Source: an uncultured Pseudomonadota bacterium (GTDB taxonomy: Bacteria > Myxococcota_A > UBA796 > SXON01). Taken from it: a DNA stretch of 64,000 nucleotides. Shown here one piece after another: positions 16,702-25,900 of the stretch (positions within the stretch are counted from its first letter, which is position 1; each line of letters starts with the position of its first letter). The stretch is from NCBI GenBank assembly GCA_903900265.1, contig CAIUMM010000040.1:1-64000 (forward strand), given 5' to 3'. A program made the translations under genes and the position numbers. The notes beneath the pieces were generated by a model that worked only from the letters and a program-made list of their open reading frames with translations, searched no databases and had not been told where the DNA came from.

Positions 16702-18705
16702 CTATTTCGCAGTGAACGCCAGTGACTGGGTCTCACCGGCCTTGACGGTCACCGACTGGGTCACGTCAAGCCCGGTCGCGTCGTTCTTGACCCGAATGCT
16801 GTAGCGCCCCACCGGCATCTCGTAGTTGAACTTGGGGGTGGAGCCGATCTTCTTGCCTTCGATGTAGATGTCGCCCCAACCGCCGCCCGCCACGTTGATG
16901 CTGACTTTTCCGGTGCCCTGCGCCTTTTCAGGCAGGGTACGCTCGTAGGACACCCGACCGCCGCCATCCGGCAAGCCCGCCGAGAACTTGACGGAGTCAT
17001 AGCCGCTTAGACGAAACTCGATGCCGTATCGGGAGCCGGGGGAGCCGCCGTCCCAGCTCATCGGGGTCTTTCCGACCGAGCGACCATCGACCAACACGTC
17101 GGCTCCGGCGGGCGAGGAGTTGAACGCGACGGTCACCGAGATCGGCGCTGCGACCGGCGCAGCCACCGGCTCAGGTTGATTCGGGACAACGCGCGTCGGC
17201 GGCGTGTTCGGACGCGCGCCGTTCGACGCCGGCTCGGCCTTCACCGGCTGCAGCGTGACTTGCAGGCGCACTTTGTCCCCGGCATCCACGCTGACGCGCT
17301 CTTCGTGCGGAACAAAGCCCGCAGCCTCCACCCGAAGCAGATGCTCGCCGGGCGCGAGGTCGCGGATGTTCACGAGCTCACCCGAGCCGACCACCTGGCC
17401 GTCGAGGCTCACGCTCGCGGCGGGGCTAAGCGTCACGCCGATCGCACCCGTCGTGGGCTTTACCTCGTTGGTCACTTGAACCGTCTGGACCTCGGGCTCG
17501 CGCGTCGCGTTCCATCCCACGACCCCGATCAGCGCGAGCGCAAGCGCAACCGCGACGACCACCGCGATGATGATCGGAGCGCGGCTGGGCGGCTTGGCCG
17601 GAAGCAGCGGCGCAGCCTGCGTGGGCGTTCTCCCGCCATCGAAGTCCGGCTCGAGGTCGGTGTCCGAAGCGCTGTCGTGCATCTGCCGCGCGAGCGCAGA
17701 GCCGCTCTCGGTGCGGGCGCGCTCGGTCTCCATCTCATCGACAAACAAGCCCCGCATAAAGTGCGCGAGCGACTGCTGCGTGAGATCGGGAGAGGCCGGG
17801 TACAAGAAGTCCAGCAGGTCGGCGTGGAGCTCGCGGGCGTCTTGGTAGCGCTGGTCCGGCTCGCGAGCGAGCGCGCGCATGACGATCTCATCGAGGCGAG
17901 CAGGAACTGCGGGGTTCGAAGCGCTCGGCGGATCGACGTCAACGCGCTTGACGCGCTCGAGGGTCTTGAGCTCCGAGTCGGTCTTGAACAAGCGCCGGCC
18001 GGTCAGCATCTCATGCAGGATGATGCCCAAAGCGAAAATATCCGAGCGACGGTCCAGCTCGGCGCCGTTGGCCTGCTCGGGCGACATGTACTCGAACTTG
18101 CCCTTGAGCATGCCCGCGTCGGTGTCTTCCGCGCAGTTTGCCGCTTTCACGATGCCAAAGTCCGCGACTTTGACCTCACCGGTGTACGAGACCAGGATGT
18201 TGGAAGGGCTCACATCCCGGTGAACGATGTTCAGCGGCTGACCGGAGATCGCGGTGCGCTTGTGGGCGTAATCGAGGCCTTTTGCAGCTTCCATCGCGAT
18301 GTAGACCGCAAATTCGCGCGGCAGCAGGTTGCGGCGCTCGGCGAGCTTGCGCAGCAGGAGCTTGACGTCTTTGCCTTCGACGCACTCCATCGCGATGAAG
18401 TAGTTTTCGCGGATCTTTCCAAAATCGTAGATGCGCACAATGTTCGCGGCCTGAAGCACCGCCGAGACCTTCGCCTCGTCCATGAACATGCGCACAAATT
18501 GATCGTTCACCGACAAGTGGCTCAAGATGCGCTTGATGACCAGCAGGTTTTCAAACCCGCCTACGCCGAAGCTCTTGGCGCGAAAAATCTCCGCCATCCC
18601 ACCCATCGCGATGCGATCGATGAGGTAGTACTTGCCGAATGCTTCAGGAGCAAACGGAGGTGTTTTGCCAGCGTCGCCGTTAGGCGCCGGCTCACCTTGG
18701 TTCAT
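16702..18705 (-). CDS. Membrane Ser/Thr protein kinase with PEGA repeats
   Basis: A 667-residue Hanks-type kinase. The kinase domain spans about residues 24-290: glycine loop IAMGGMAEIF, catalytic Lys 58 (VIKRIL), HRD loop (IVHRDVSPSNIL) and DFG (VADFGIVKA). A single transmembrane helix follows near residues 395-415 (APIIIAVVVAVALALALIG). The outer part carries three PEGA-type beta domains (VSLDGQVVGSG, VLVDGRSVGKTP, IYIEGKKIGSTP), which in myxobacteria are common in extracytoplasmic sensing or surface attachment. The start is ATG 18705, 2 bp after the stop of a Cys-rich lipoprotein gene. It is upstream of the radical SAM and ABC genes in the same operon, so may control them (inference). Confidence 0.96.
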   Translation of the reverse strand: MNQGEPAPNGDAGKTPPFAPEAFGKYYLIDRIAMGGMAEIFRAKSFGVGGFENLLVIKRILSHLSVNDQFVRMFMDEAKVSAVLQAANIVRIYDFGKIRENYFIAMECVEGKDVKLLLRKLAERRNLLPREFAVYIAMEAAKGLDYAHKRTAISGQPLNIVHRDVSPSNILVSYTGEVKVADFGIVKAANCAEDTDAGMLKGKFEYMSPEQANGAELDRRSDIFALGIILHEMLTGRRLFKTDSELKTLERVKRVDVDPPSASNPAVPARLDEIVMRALAREPDQRYQDARELHADLLDFLYPASPDLTQQSLAHFMRGLFVDEMETERARTESGSALARQMHDSASDTDLEPDFDGGRTPTQAAPLLPAKPPSRAPIIIAVVVAVALALALIGVVGWNATREPEVQTVQVTNEVKPTTGAIGVTLSPAASVSLDGQVVGSGELVNIRDLAPGEHLLRVEAAGFVPHEERVSVDAGDKVRLQVTLQPVKAEPASNGARPNTPPTRVVPNQPEPVAAPVAAPISVTVAFNSSPAGADVLVDGRSVGKTPMSWDGGSPGSRYGIEFRLSGYDSVKFSAGLPDGGGRVSYERTLPEKAQGTGKVSINVAGGGWGDIYIEGKKIGSTPKFNYEMPVGRYSIRVKNDATGLDVTQSVTVKAGETQSLAFTAK

Positions 18706-18707
18706 GG

Positions 18708-18974
18708 CTACTCAGCCCCTGTCATGTTCGCGGCGACGTCGTCGCAGGTCCACCACTCCCGCATCTTGGAGGGATCGGAGAACTCCCGACATACATCGAG
18801 CGTTTCATCAGATACACCACCCTGGTACTGGGCCTTGCAGGTGAGAATATCGCCTTCGGAAACCGACAGACCGCACTCCCGGGCATAATCGGCCATTGCC
18901 GGACAAACCTGCTGACAGGGATTTCCACAGGCAGATAGTCCCAAAACGCCCAGCAGGGCAACAACACGCGACAT
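18708..18974 (-). CDS. Small cysteine-rich lipoprotein
   Basis: An 88-residue secreted protein. Signal MSRVVALLGVLGLSAC has a lipobox (LSAC) with lipid-bearing C16. The mature part has six further cysteines (C20, C24, C34, C46, C62, C77), consistent with three disulphides and a compact alpha-helical fold (CQQVCPAMADYARECG). A short final stretch EWWTCDD is acidic. I do not recognise the family. It is the first gene of the operon with the PEGA kinase, radical SAM enzyme and ABC exporter, and divergent from a second radical SAM gene. The start ATG at 18974 gives a normal signal peptide; upstream codons in the frame would run into the divergent gene. It could be a sensor, a ligand or a substrate of the modifying enzymes; that is open. 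Confidence 0.75.
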   Translation of the reverse strand: MSRVVALLGVLGLSACGNPCQQVCPAMADYARECGLSVSEGDILTCKAQYQGGVSDETLDVCREFSDPSKMREWWTCDDVAANMTGAE

Positions 18975-19026
18975 CAAGGCTCCGGGCGAACGTGACACCG
19001 ACCAGTATAATGCACTTGACGTGCCC

Positions 19027-20073
19027 ATGACTCCGCTTCACGCCGGTGTGCTGCAAATCGAGCCCACTGACCACTGCAACCTCGCCTGCGCGATGTGCGC
19101 TCCCCACGCCGATCGCTGGCCAACGGTGCACGGCGTGCCCAAAGGGTACCTCTCCCCTGCCCTTTACCGTCGCGTGCTGAACGGCTTGGTGACCGATGAT
19201 CTGCGCTTCGATCACGTGATCTTGCAGTGGCTAGGCGACCCATCGCTCCATCCGCAGATGGAGTGGATGGTCGGCGAAGCAAGTCGCGTTCTACGCGGTC
19301 GAGCGGGCTACGTGCGCTTCGACTCGAACGCCATCCTGCTCACGCCGCAGCGCATGGATCGCCTGCTGCAAGAGGTCGACGCTGAGATGCCGCTCACCTG
19401 CGTTTTCACGCTGGACGCGGTCACGGAAGCCACCTACCGGCAGACCAAAGGCAAGGACGGGCTCGACCGCGCGAGGCGCCACGTGCGTCACCTCCTCGCC
19501 CGACGGCGGGCGCTCCCGAACCCAGATCACGTACGGGTACAGGTGCAATTCGTGGTTCAGCCCTCAAATGCCCACGAAGCACGCGACTTTCTGGACTACT
19601 GGACGCAGACTTTTGCGTGCACCGGGGGCGGAGCGGGCCACGGCGAGATCCTGTTCAAGCCGCTTTCGGTCGGTGGCGGAGCCGCCGGGCAAGCCGCATC
19701 GGACGCCCTCTACCGGCGCACGCTGCAGAGCGCAGGCATTGAAGCGCGATCAGGAGACCACCTATCGGTGAGCATATGGGAAGATCGACCTTGGCAGCGC
19801 GACGACGCCCACGCCACGCGCGGACCCTGCCCAGGCTTGTGGTACACCCCGGTTGTGCGTCAGGACGGCCACCTCGTGATGTGCTGCGCCGACTTGAAAA
19901 GCGAGCTGGACCTCGGCTCGCTCGCTGAGCACTCCTTTCGCGCGCTCTGGGAGGGCGCACGCGCACGAAACGAGCGTAAAAAGCACCGTGAAGGCACGTT
20001 TGACGGCGTGTGCGCGAGCTGCGGTGGCATCAACTGGTACACGCTCGCGCCCGATGCCGCTCGCATCGGCTAA
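19027..20073 (+). CDS. Radical SAM/SPASM domain protein
   Basis: A 348-residue enzyme. The cluster motif CNLACAMC (C17, C21, C24) begins almost at the N-terminus; the SAM-binding loop reads LQWLGDPSLHPQM. The second half has a SPASM-like region: CPGLWYTPVVRQDGHLVMCC, then LGSLAEHSFRALWEG and a final CASCGG. The architecture resembles enzymes that carry auxiliary clusters and act on peptides or sugars. Start: ATG 19027, or GTG 19021 two codons earlier; both are within 20 bases of a TATAAT. It is divergent from the Cys-rich lipoprotein/kinase operon that contains a related enzyme (both share GDPxLHP), so the two may serve one pathway (inference). The substrate is unknown. Confidence 0.93.
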   Translation: MTPLHAGVLQIEPTDHCNLACAMCAPHADRWPTVHGVPKGYLSPALYRRVLNGLVTDDLRFDHVILQWLGDPSLHPQMEWMVGEASRVLRGRAGYVRFDSNAILLTPQRMDRLLQEVDAEMPLTCVFTLDAVTEATYRQTKGKDGLDRARRHVRHLLARRRALPNPDHVRVQVQFVVQPSNAHEARDFLDYWTQTFACTGGGAGHGEILFKPLSVGGGAAGQAASDALYRRTLQSAGIEARSGDHLSVSIWEDRPWQRDDAHATRGPCPGLWYTPVVRQDGHLVMCCADLKSELDLGSLAEHSFRALWEGARARNERKKHREGTFDGVCASCGGINWYTLAPDAARIG

Positions 20074-20090
20074 ACGCGGAGCACGGTCGC

Positions 20091-21869
20091 TTACTCGACG
20101 TACATCGCGTCGATCACCGACGCAAATTTCGCGTTCACGACGCTGCGTTTGATCTTCAACGACGGGGTCAACTCACCGGTCTCCACGGTGAACGGATCAG
20201 AGAGCACGGTGAAGCGCTTGACTTGTTCAACCTGGGCAAACTCGGTGTTCATCGCGTCGATGCCCGCCTGGATCGCGGCTCGCGTCTGTGGTGAGGCGCG
20301 CAGCGCTTCCACGGTCGTGCCGGCCGCGGCGGCCGCTTTGATGAGCTGATCCGGGTCCAAGGTGAGCAGCGCCGACAAAAACTTGCGACGGTCTCCAATC
20401 AGCACAGCGTCACCGACCAGCGGGATCTGCTTCAACGCCGCTTCGATGTTTTTTGGCGCGATGTTCTTGCCGCCTGCTGTGATCAGGATGTCTTTTTTCC
20501 GACCGGTGATCGTCAAGAACCCTTCGGCGTCCATCACCCCGAGATCCCCGGAGTGCAGCCACCCGTCGATCAAGCACTCTGCGGTCGCCGCTGGGTCTTT
20601 GAAGTAGCCGAGGAACACATTGGGGCCGCGCAAGCAGATCTCGCCGTCCGCTGCGATCATCACGTCGCAGCCGGGAATAGCCGGCCCCACGGAACCAAAC
20701 CGCGTGCGGTCCATCGCGTTGAAGGTGGTCGGGCCCGAGCCTTCGCTCTGGCCGTAGACCTCCCGGATCGGGATGTCGAGGCTCGCGAAGAACTCCAGGA
20801 TCTCCTTCGCGACCGGCGCGGCGCCGCTCACGCAGACGTAGGCTCGCCCGAGCCCCAGCGCCTCGCGCAGCTTGGAGTACACCAGCTTCTGAGCGATCTT
20901 GTACTGCACGCCAAGCAGAACGCCTGGTTCCTCGCCACGATTCTTCACGGTATGCACCGCAGTGCTGACCCCGCGGGCCCAACGCAGCAGCGTCGCTTTC
21001 GCGCCCTTCGCTTCGCCGAGCTTGCCGTTGACGCCCGCGTGAAACTTCTCCCAGATGCGCGGCACCGCGAAGATCACGTGGGGCTGGACCTCCTTGAGGT
21101 TGTCCGGGACCTTGGGGAGGCTCTCGGCAAAGTACACCTCGCCCCCCGCAGAGATCGGGATGTGCATCGAGAACATCTGCTCGGCGATGTGCGACAACGG
21201 CAGGTACGAAAGCGAGCACTGTCCGGGTTGAACCGGGACAAGATTCAACGCCGCGTCGGCGGTCCAGGTCAAGCTGCGCTGCGAGAGCATCACGCCCTTC
21301 GGCGGCCCGGTGGTCCCCGAGGTGTAGATGAGCGTCGCGACTTCATCCGCCTTCAAGGCGGCAAGTCGCTCGTCCAGCACGCTGTCCGGAATCGCATCTC
21401 CAGAGGCGAGGAGCTGCTCCCAGCTCATCGCGAGCGGATGATCCGCGACAAAGCCGCGCATGAACACCACACGGCGCAAGAGCGGAAGCTCGCCGAGTCG
21501 AGGCGCGATCTTGTCCCATTGTCCCTGATCCTCCAGCACCAGCACCGGCGCCTCGGCGTGGTTGACAATGTAGAGGATCTCCGAAGCGGAGCACGTGGTG
21601 TAGATGCCCGCTGGAGCCCCGCCGGCGCTCATCGCCGCAAGATCCGCGATCACCCATTCCGGACGATTGAAGCCGAGGATGCAGATGGTCTGACCCGGCG
21701 CGAAGCCCGCAGCGATCAGGCCGCGCGCGGCTCGACGCACCTGCAGCGCATACGCGCTCCACGACGAGGCCCTCCACGCGCCATCCACCTTCTCGTGAAA
21801 GGCAGGAAGATCCGGGGTAGCGGCTGCACGCGCGGCCAAACGATGGGGAACCGAGTCGATGGTCGACAT
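20091..21869 (-). CDS. Long-chain acyl-CoA synthetase (AMP-forming)
   Basis: A 592-residue ANL-superfamily enzyme that should activate fatty acids to acyl-CoA through an acyl-adenylate. The AMP-binding P-loop is YTSGTTGPPKGVM near residue 190; other core motifs are LSYLPLSHIAEQ, the adenine-site motif YGQSEGSGP, and GWLHSGDLGVMD followed by the hinge GRKKDILITAGGKNIAP with C-terminal IKRSVV. The LPLSHIAEQ element and length fit the FadD15/long-chain synthetase group. It converges with the radical SAM gene (17 bp apart) and has no operon partner. Start ATG 21869 gives the conserved N-terminus with TIDSVPHRLAARA. Chain-length preference cannot be read from sequence. Confidence 0.95.
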   Translation of the reverse strand: MSTIDSVPHRLAARAAATPDLPAFHEKVDGAWRASSWSAYALQVRRAARGLIAAGFAPGQTICILGFNRPEWVIADLAAMSAGGAPAGIYTTCSASEILYIVNHAEAPVLVLEDQGQWDKIAPRLGELPLLRRVVFMRGFVADHPLAMSWEQLLASGDAIPDSVLDERLAALKADEVATLIYTSGTTGPPKGVMLSQRSLTWTADAALNLVPVQPGQCSLSYLPLSHIAEQMFSMHIPISAGGEVYFAESLPKVPDNLKEVQPHVIFAVPRIWEKFHAGVNGKLGEAKGAKATLLRWARGVSTAVHTVKNRGEEPGVLLGVQYKIAQKLVYSKLREALGLGRAYVCVSGAAPVAKEILEFFASLDIPIREVYGQSEGSGPTTFNAMDRTRFGSVGPAIPGCDVMIAADGEICLRGPNVFLGYFKDPAATAECLIDGWLHSGDLGVMDAEGFLTITGRKKDILITAGGKNIAPKNIEAALKQIPLVGDAVLIGDRRKFLSALLTLDPDQLIKAAAAAGTTVEALRASPQTRAAIQAGIDAMNTEFAQVEQVKRFTVLSDPFTVETGELTPSLKIKRSVVNAKFASVIDAMYVE

Positions 21870-22004
21870 CGGCCAAGGCTAATCCCTTCGGAGCCCGGCC
21901 GTCGCCCGCGCCCCGCGGAGACCACGCCAGTCACCGAACAATGTACGCAAAGGGCTTGCGTAGGTTCGCCGCCGGGCTATCGCTCCCTCGCTGAGGACAA
22001 GACC

Positions 22005-22769
22005 ATGGCAGGGCGCACTTTTGTGATCGGAGACGTCCACGGCGACATCCGAGCCCTACGCGACCTCTGGGGCATGCTCCCGCCGTTGGACGCGAAAGAC
22101 ACCGTGGTGTTTTTGGGAGACTACGTAGACCGTGGCCCGGACTCGGCGGGCGTGGTTGAATTCGTGCGTATCGAGGTGCCAAGTCGCTGCGCCGCGCACA
22201 TCGTCGCCCTGCGCGGAAACCACGAGGACGCCTGGCTGAGGGCGATCGATGAGGGGTTCGCCGGGTTTACCGAGCCGCCCCAAAACGGCGCGCTCGCCTG
22301 TCTGCGCAGCTACGCAGGGGGCCCGGCGCCGCGGCGGGGCGAATTGCCAACCGCCGCGGAGGCAGAGCTTCTCCCGCGGGGCCAGTTCTACCCCGCCGAG
22401 GTCGTGGCATGGATGCGCGCATTACCCTTCTGGTTCGAGGACGAACACGCGATCTACGTGCACGCCGGCGTCCCGTGGAACGGGGAGCGTTGGCTGCATC
22501 CCCGCGAGGTCGAGCCCGCGACCCCACTCCTTTGGCTGCGTACGCGCGCGTTTTTTACCGACTACCGCGGTAAAACCATGGTCGTCGGCCACACGACGAC
22601 CGGAATGCTTCCGCCTGAGCTCTCGAATTTCACCCCGGAAGACCCCACCGACCTGTGGGCGGGTCCATGCGTGTACGCGCTGGACACCGGCGCAGGAAAA
22701 GGGGGATTTCTGACTGCATTGGAGCTGCCCGCGCTCCACGTCTACGAATCCCGCAGGGCTGCGCAATGA
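22005..22769 (+). CDS. PP2A-like metallophosphatase (Ser/Thr phosphatase family)
   Basis: A 254-residue calcineurin-like phosphoesterase. The metal-binding signatures are all present and evenly spaced: GDVHGD (residues 9-14), GDYVDRG, GNHED, a later HAGV and VGHTTTG. This order is that of bacterial PrpA/PrpB and lambda-type Ser/Thr phosphatases. It may counteract Ser/Thr kinases such as the PEGA kinase 4 kb away, but that is inference. The open frame extends far upstream only because it is antisense to the acyl-CoA synthetase; the ATG at 22005 has GAGGA upstream and starts directly with AGRTFVIGDVHGD. It is probably monocistronic. Confidence 0.93.
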   Translation: MAGRTFVIGDVHGDIRALRDLWGMLPPLDAKDTVVFLGDYVDRGPDSAGVVEFVRIEVPSRCAAHIVALRGNHEDAWLRAIDEGFAGFTEPPQNGALACLRSYAGGPAPRRGELPTAAEAELLPRGQFYPAEVVAWMRALPFWFEDEHAIYVHAGVPWNGERWLHPREVEPATPLLWLRTRAFFTDYRGKTMVVGHTTTGMLPPELSNFTPEDPTDLWAGPCVYALDTGAGKGGFLTALELPALHVYESRRAAQ

Positions 22770-22792
22770 ATCGTAGAATCAATCGTAGAATC
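22769..22792. repeat. 12-bp tandem direct repeat
   Basis: AATCGTAGAATC occurs twice head to tail (22769-22780, 22781-22792), at the 3' end of the phosphatase gene, followed by a decayed third copy (AACCGCAG). It is AT-rich against the local composition. The ~190-base gap up to the alpha-2-macroglobulin gene holds otherwise only a possible promoter. Confidence 0.8.
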
Positions 22793-22886
22793 AACCGCAG
22801 CTCGCAGCGCTGCGCACACGAGCCGGGTCGTCCCAAGCCCGGCGCTACACCTGCAAACCCAGGCCAAAGGCTGCACCGCGACCGCC

Positions 22887-22915
22887 TTGACGGGTCCTAC
22901 ACCGCTCCCTGAATT
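22887..22915 (+). promoter_or_regulatory. Weak candidate promoter for the A2M-PBP1C pair
   Basis: TTGACG (22887-22892) and TGAATT (22910-22915) are 17 bp apart, 48 bp upstream of the A2M start. The -35 is good and the -10 poor. Confidence 0.3.
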
Positions 22916-22962
22916 TCCGGCGCGCCTTTTGCTTTGCCAGCCGACGCCCCTCCGAGGTCCTG

Positions 22963-25900
22963 ATGTCTCTCTCCGTTCGTTCGTTGATGTACTCGCTCAC
23001 CGCCGCCTCGCTCACCGCCGCCTCGCTCAGCGTGGCGCTGCTTGGATGCTCCGGAGGCACGTCCTCCTCCATCAGCGACGTCCTGACCCCCGACGCGCCG
23101 ATGCCCGCAGACGTTCAGGAACTTGCGTTCGCGTTTCGCACCCGCGGGCCCGACGGCGCGCTCCCCGCCAGCCTCGCGTTTCATGCGAACCTCCCGATCT
23201 TCAAGGCCGGCAGCGTCGGGAAGCCCCCGCCCGAAGGCACCGAGATCGTGCTTGATCCTCCCGTCGCTGGCACGCTGTCCGTGGAGGATCGCACCTCGGT
23301 GGTGTTCACGCCCTCCGAGCCGCTCCGCCCCGACACCACCTACAAGGTGCGCCTTGCCAAGATCGGAGGCGCTGAGTCCTTTGCATGGATGAAGGATTGG
23401 AAAGAGCGCAACGCCGAATTCACTACGCCCGCGTTCGCCCTGCTGCGCGCGGCGGTGACCGGGTGGGACGCCAAGAAGAGCAGCGCGACCATCTCCGTGG
23501 CGTTCTCAGGCCCAGTAGACGCCCAAGACGTGGCGCAGCACATCGACCTCCGCAGCAGCAAGCGCGTGCTGCGGCCCGTCGTTGAAGCGGGGGACACCGC
23601 CAACGTCGTAAACCTCGTGCTCTCGGGCCCCGAGCTCGGCTTGTCCGAGGGAGACGACCTGGACCTGACGCTGAGCGAAGGCGTCGCGCTCTCGAACGAC
23701 ACCACCGGCAACGCCCCGACGGCGCCGGCCAAGACCGTGCGCGTAGTCCTCGCCGAGCCGGGGCCCGTGGTCAGCCTCGCCGCCGTCAAGATGCGCGAGG
23801 GCATGAACGGGTTTTACGTCGATGTCTACTGCGACGACGAGGCGGTCACCGAAAAACGTTGGTTCTGGGACCGGGAGACCTACGAGGAATACCGCATCTC
23901 CACCCGATGCGCGTTGGACGAAGCCAGCATCGCCCATCAGGTGCACGTCTCCGTCGACGGAAAAGACACCCCGATCAGCGTCTCGGCGTCGGACACCGGC
24001 TTCCGGGTGTTTGGCGCGTTCCCCTTCGGACAGCTCACCCTGCGCATCGATCCCGGGGCGCGCACGCTGGACGGAGGCGTGTTCAACACCGCCGTCGACA
24101 AAACCCTCGATGTGCCGCATCGCGCGCCGCGTATCGACTTTGCGAGCCAGGGTCGGTACCTCCCGCACTCGGCGTGGACCTCGCTGGCGGTGCAGCACAC
24201 CAACCTGCCGGCGGTGCGGCTGACCGTTCGGCACGTGCCCGAAGAGAACGTGATCTTCTGGATGAGCGGCGCCGAACCCGCCGACGCGCGCACCGCGAAC
24301 GTCGAGCTGTGCACCGACATCGCGCTCTCCGCGCCGATGGACGAGCGCACCACCTCGTGGATCGACGTGGGGTCGCTGTTGCCCGACGCCAGCAGCGGCG
24401 TGTACGAGATCGCGCTCCAGCAAGTCGACCCCGCGCCCGAGGATCCCAACTCCGCGGAGGACGACGACGACGCATCCGACACCGGCCACCGATGGCGCGC
24501 CCCGGCGCAGTTCGCCAACGCGCAAGCCGTCTCCCGCATCCTGCTGACCGACATGCACCTCGTCGCGAAGGTCAACAGCGCAGATGCCACGCACGGCTGG
24601 GCGACCTCCGTGGACGTATGGACCATCGACGTGCACACCAACCAGGCGGTGTCCGGCGCGAACGTGTCCTTGGTGCGCCCCAGCGGTCAGGTGGTCGGCA
24701 AGTGTAGCACCGGCGGGGACGGGCACTGCGTGGTCGAGCTGCCCGCGGACGGCGTCGATCCCACCGAACCGATGGCGCTGATCGCGCGCAACGGCAAAGA
24801 CTACACCTACCTGAAATTCAGTGATCTAAAGCTTCAAGTTCCTCAGGACACCGCGGGCGACACCGGCGTCGAAGCCCCGTACCGGGCCGCGCTGTGGACC
24901 GAGCGCGGCGTGTACCGGCCCGGCGACACCGCGCATCTCGCCGTGCTGGTTCGCGGCGCCGATCACCTCGCGCCGTCGCCCGCGCTGCCGATGGCGCTTC
25001 GGCTCTACGACCCCACCGGAAAAGAGCTCCGCAAGCAGGTCGTGGACGCCAACGAAGCCGGCCTCGCAAGCTGGGACATCGCGTTCGGAGACTGGGCGAC
25101 CACCGGCTCCTACCGCGTCGCTGCGGAGATCGGCGGCAAGGTCGCTGGAACTGTAGGCTTCAATGTCGAAGAGTTCGTGCCTGAGCGCCTTCGCGTGACC
25201 GCGACGCCCACGGCCGACAACGCGCTCGCGACCGACGTCGCCAAGGTGGACGTGCAAGGCGACTGGCTGTTCGGTGGTGCCGCAGCAGGCTCTCGCGTGG
25301 AGCTGGGCTGCCAAATCGCCCCGGGGGCGTTCACCGCCAAGGGCATGACCGACTACCACTTTGGACCTACCGTCGTCGACGGCGAATCCGCGCCCCGGCC
25401 GATCACCCTCGGCACCGCGGAAGGCACGCTGGACGAAGCCGGCCACGCGCAGCTCACCTGCCCCACCGCAGCCGGCGCAAGCGGGCTGAGCGGGCCGGGA
25501 ACGCTGGTCGCGCGCGCCGCGGTTTTTGAGGGCGACAGCGGGCGCACCACGGTCTCCGAGGCGAAGGTCGCGGTGCACCCCGAGCGCGCTTACGTCGGCC
25601 TGCGCGGCCCCCAGAAGGTCCAGGTCGGCCATGCGATGACCGTGGACGGCGTGGTCGTAGACTGGAACGGCAAGCCGGTCCCCGGCACGTCCAAGGTGGA
25701 GCTCTCCCTGCTCCGCCTCGAAGAAGAGATCGGCTGGGTCTGGGACTATGAGAGCAATGAGAGCGTGTACCGACGCACCCCGCGGCGCGCCAAAGAGGCC
25801 AGCATGGCCGTGGTCGCGACCGACGGCGTGTTCCACGCCGAGCTGACCCCCAACGAGGACGCGGCGGGCTGGATCGTCGTCGCGAAGTTCGGAAAGTCCA

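Noticed and set aside
19006..19011. TATAAT before the radical SAM gene at 19027
   Set aside because: Good -10 but no -35 at 16-18 bp, and it lies only ~15 bp from the start codon; kept out as a promoter, though a leaderless mRNA is possible.
22655..22912. 85-codon frame at the end of the phosphatase gene
   Set aside because: Arg/Pro-rich, mostly overlapping the phosphatase in another frame, with no ribosome site.
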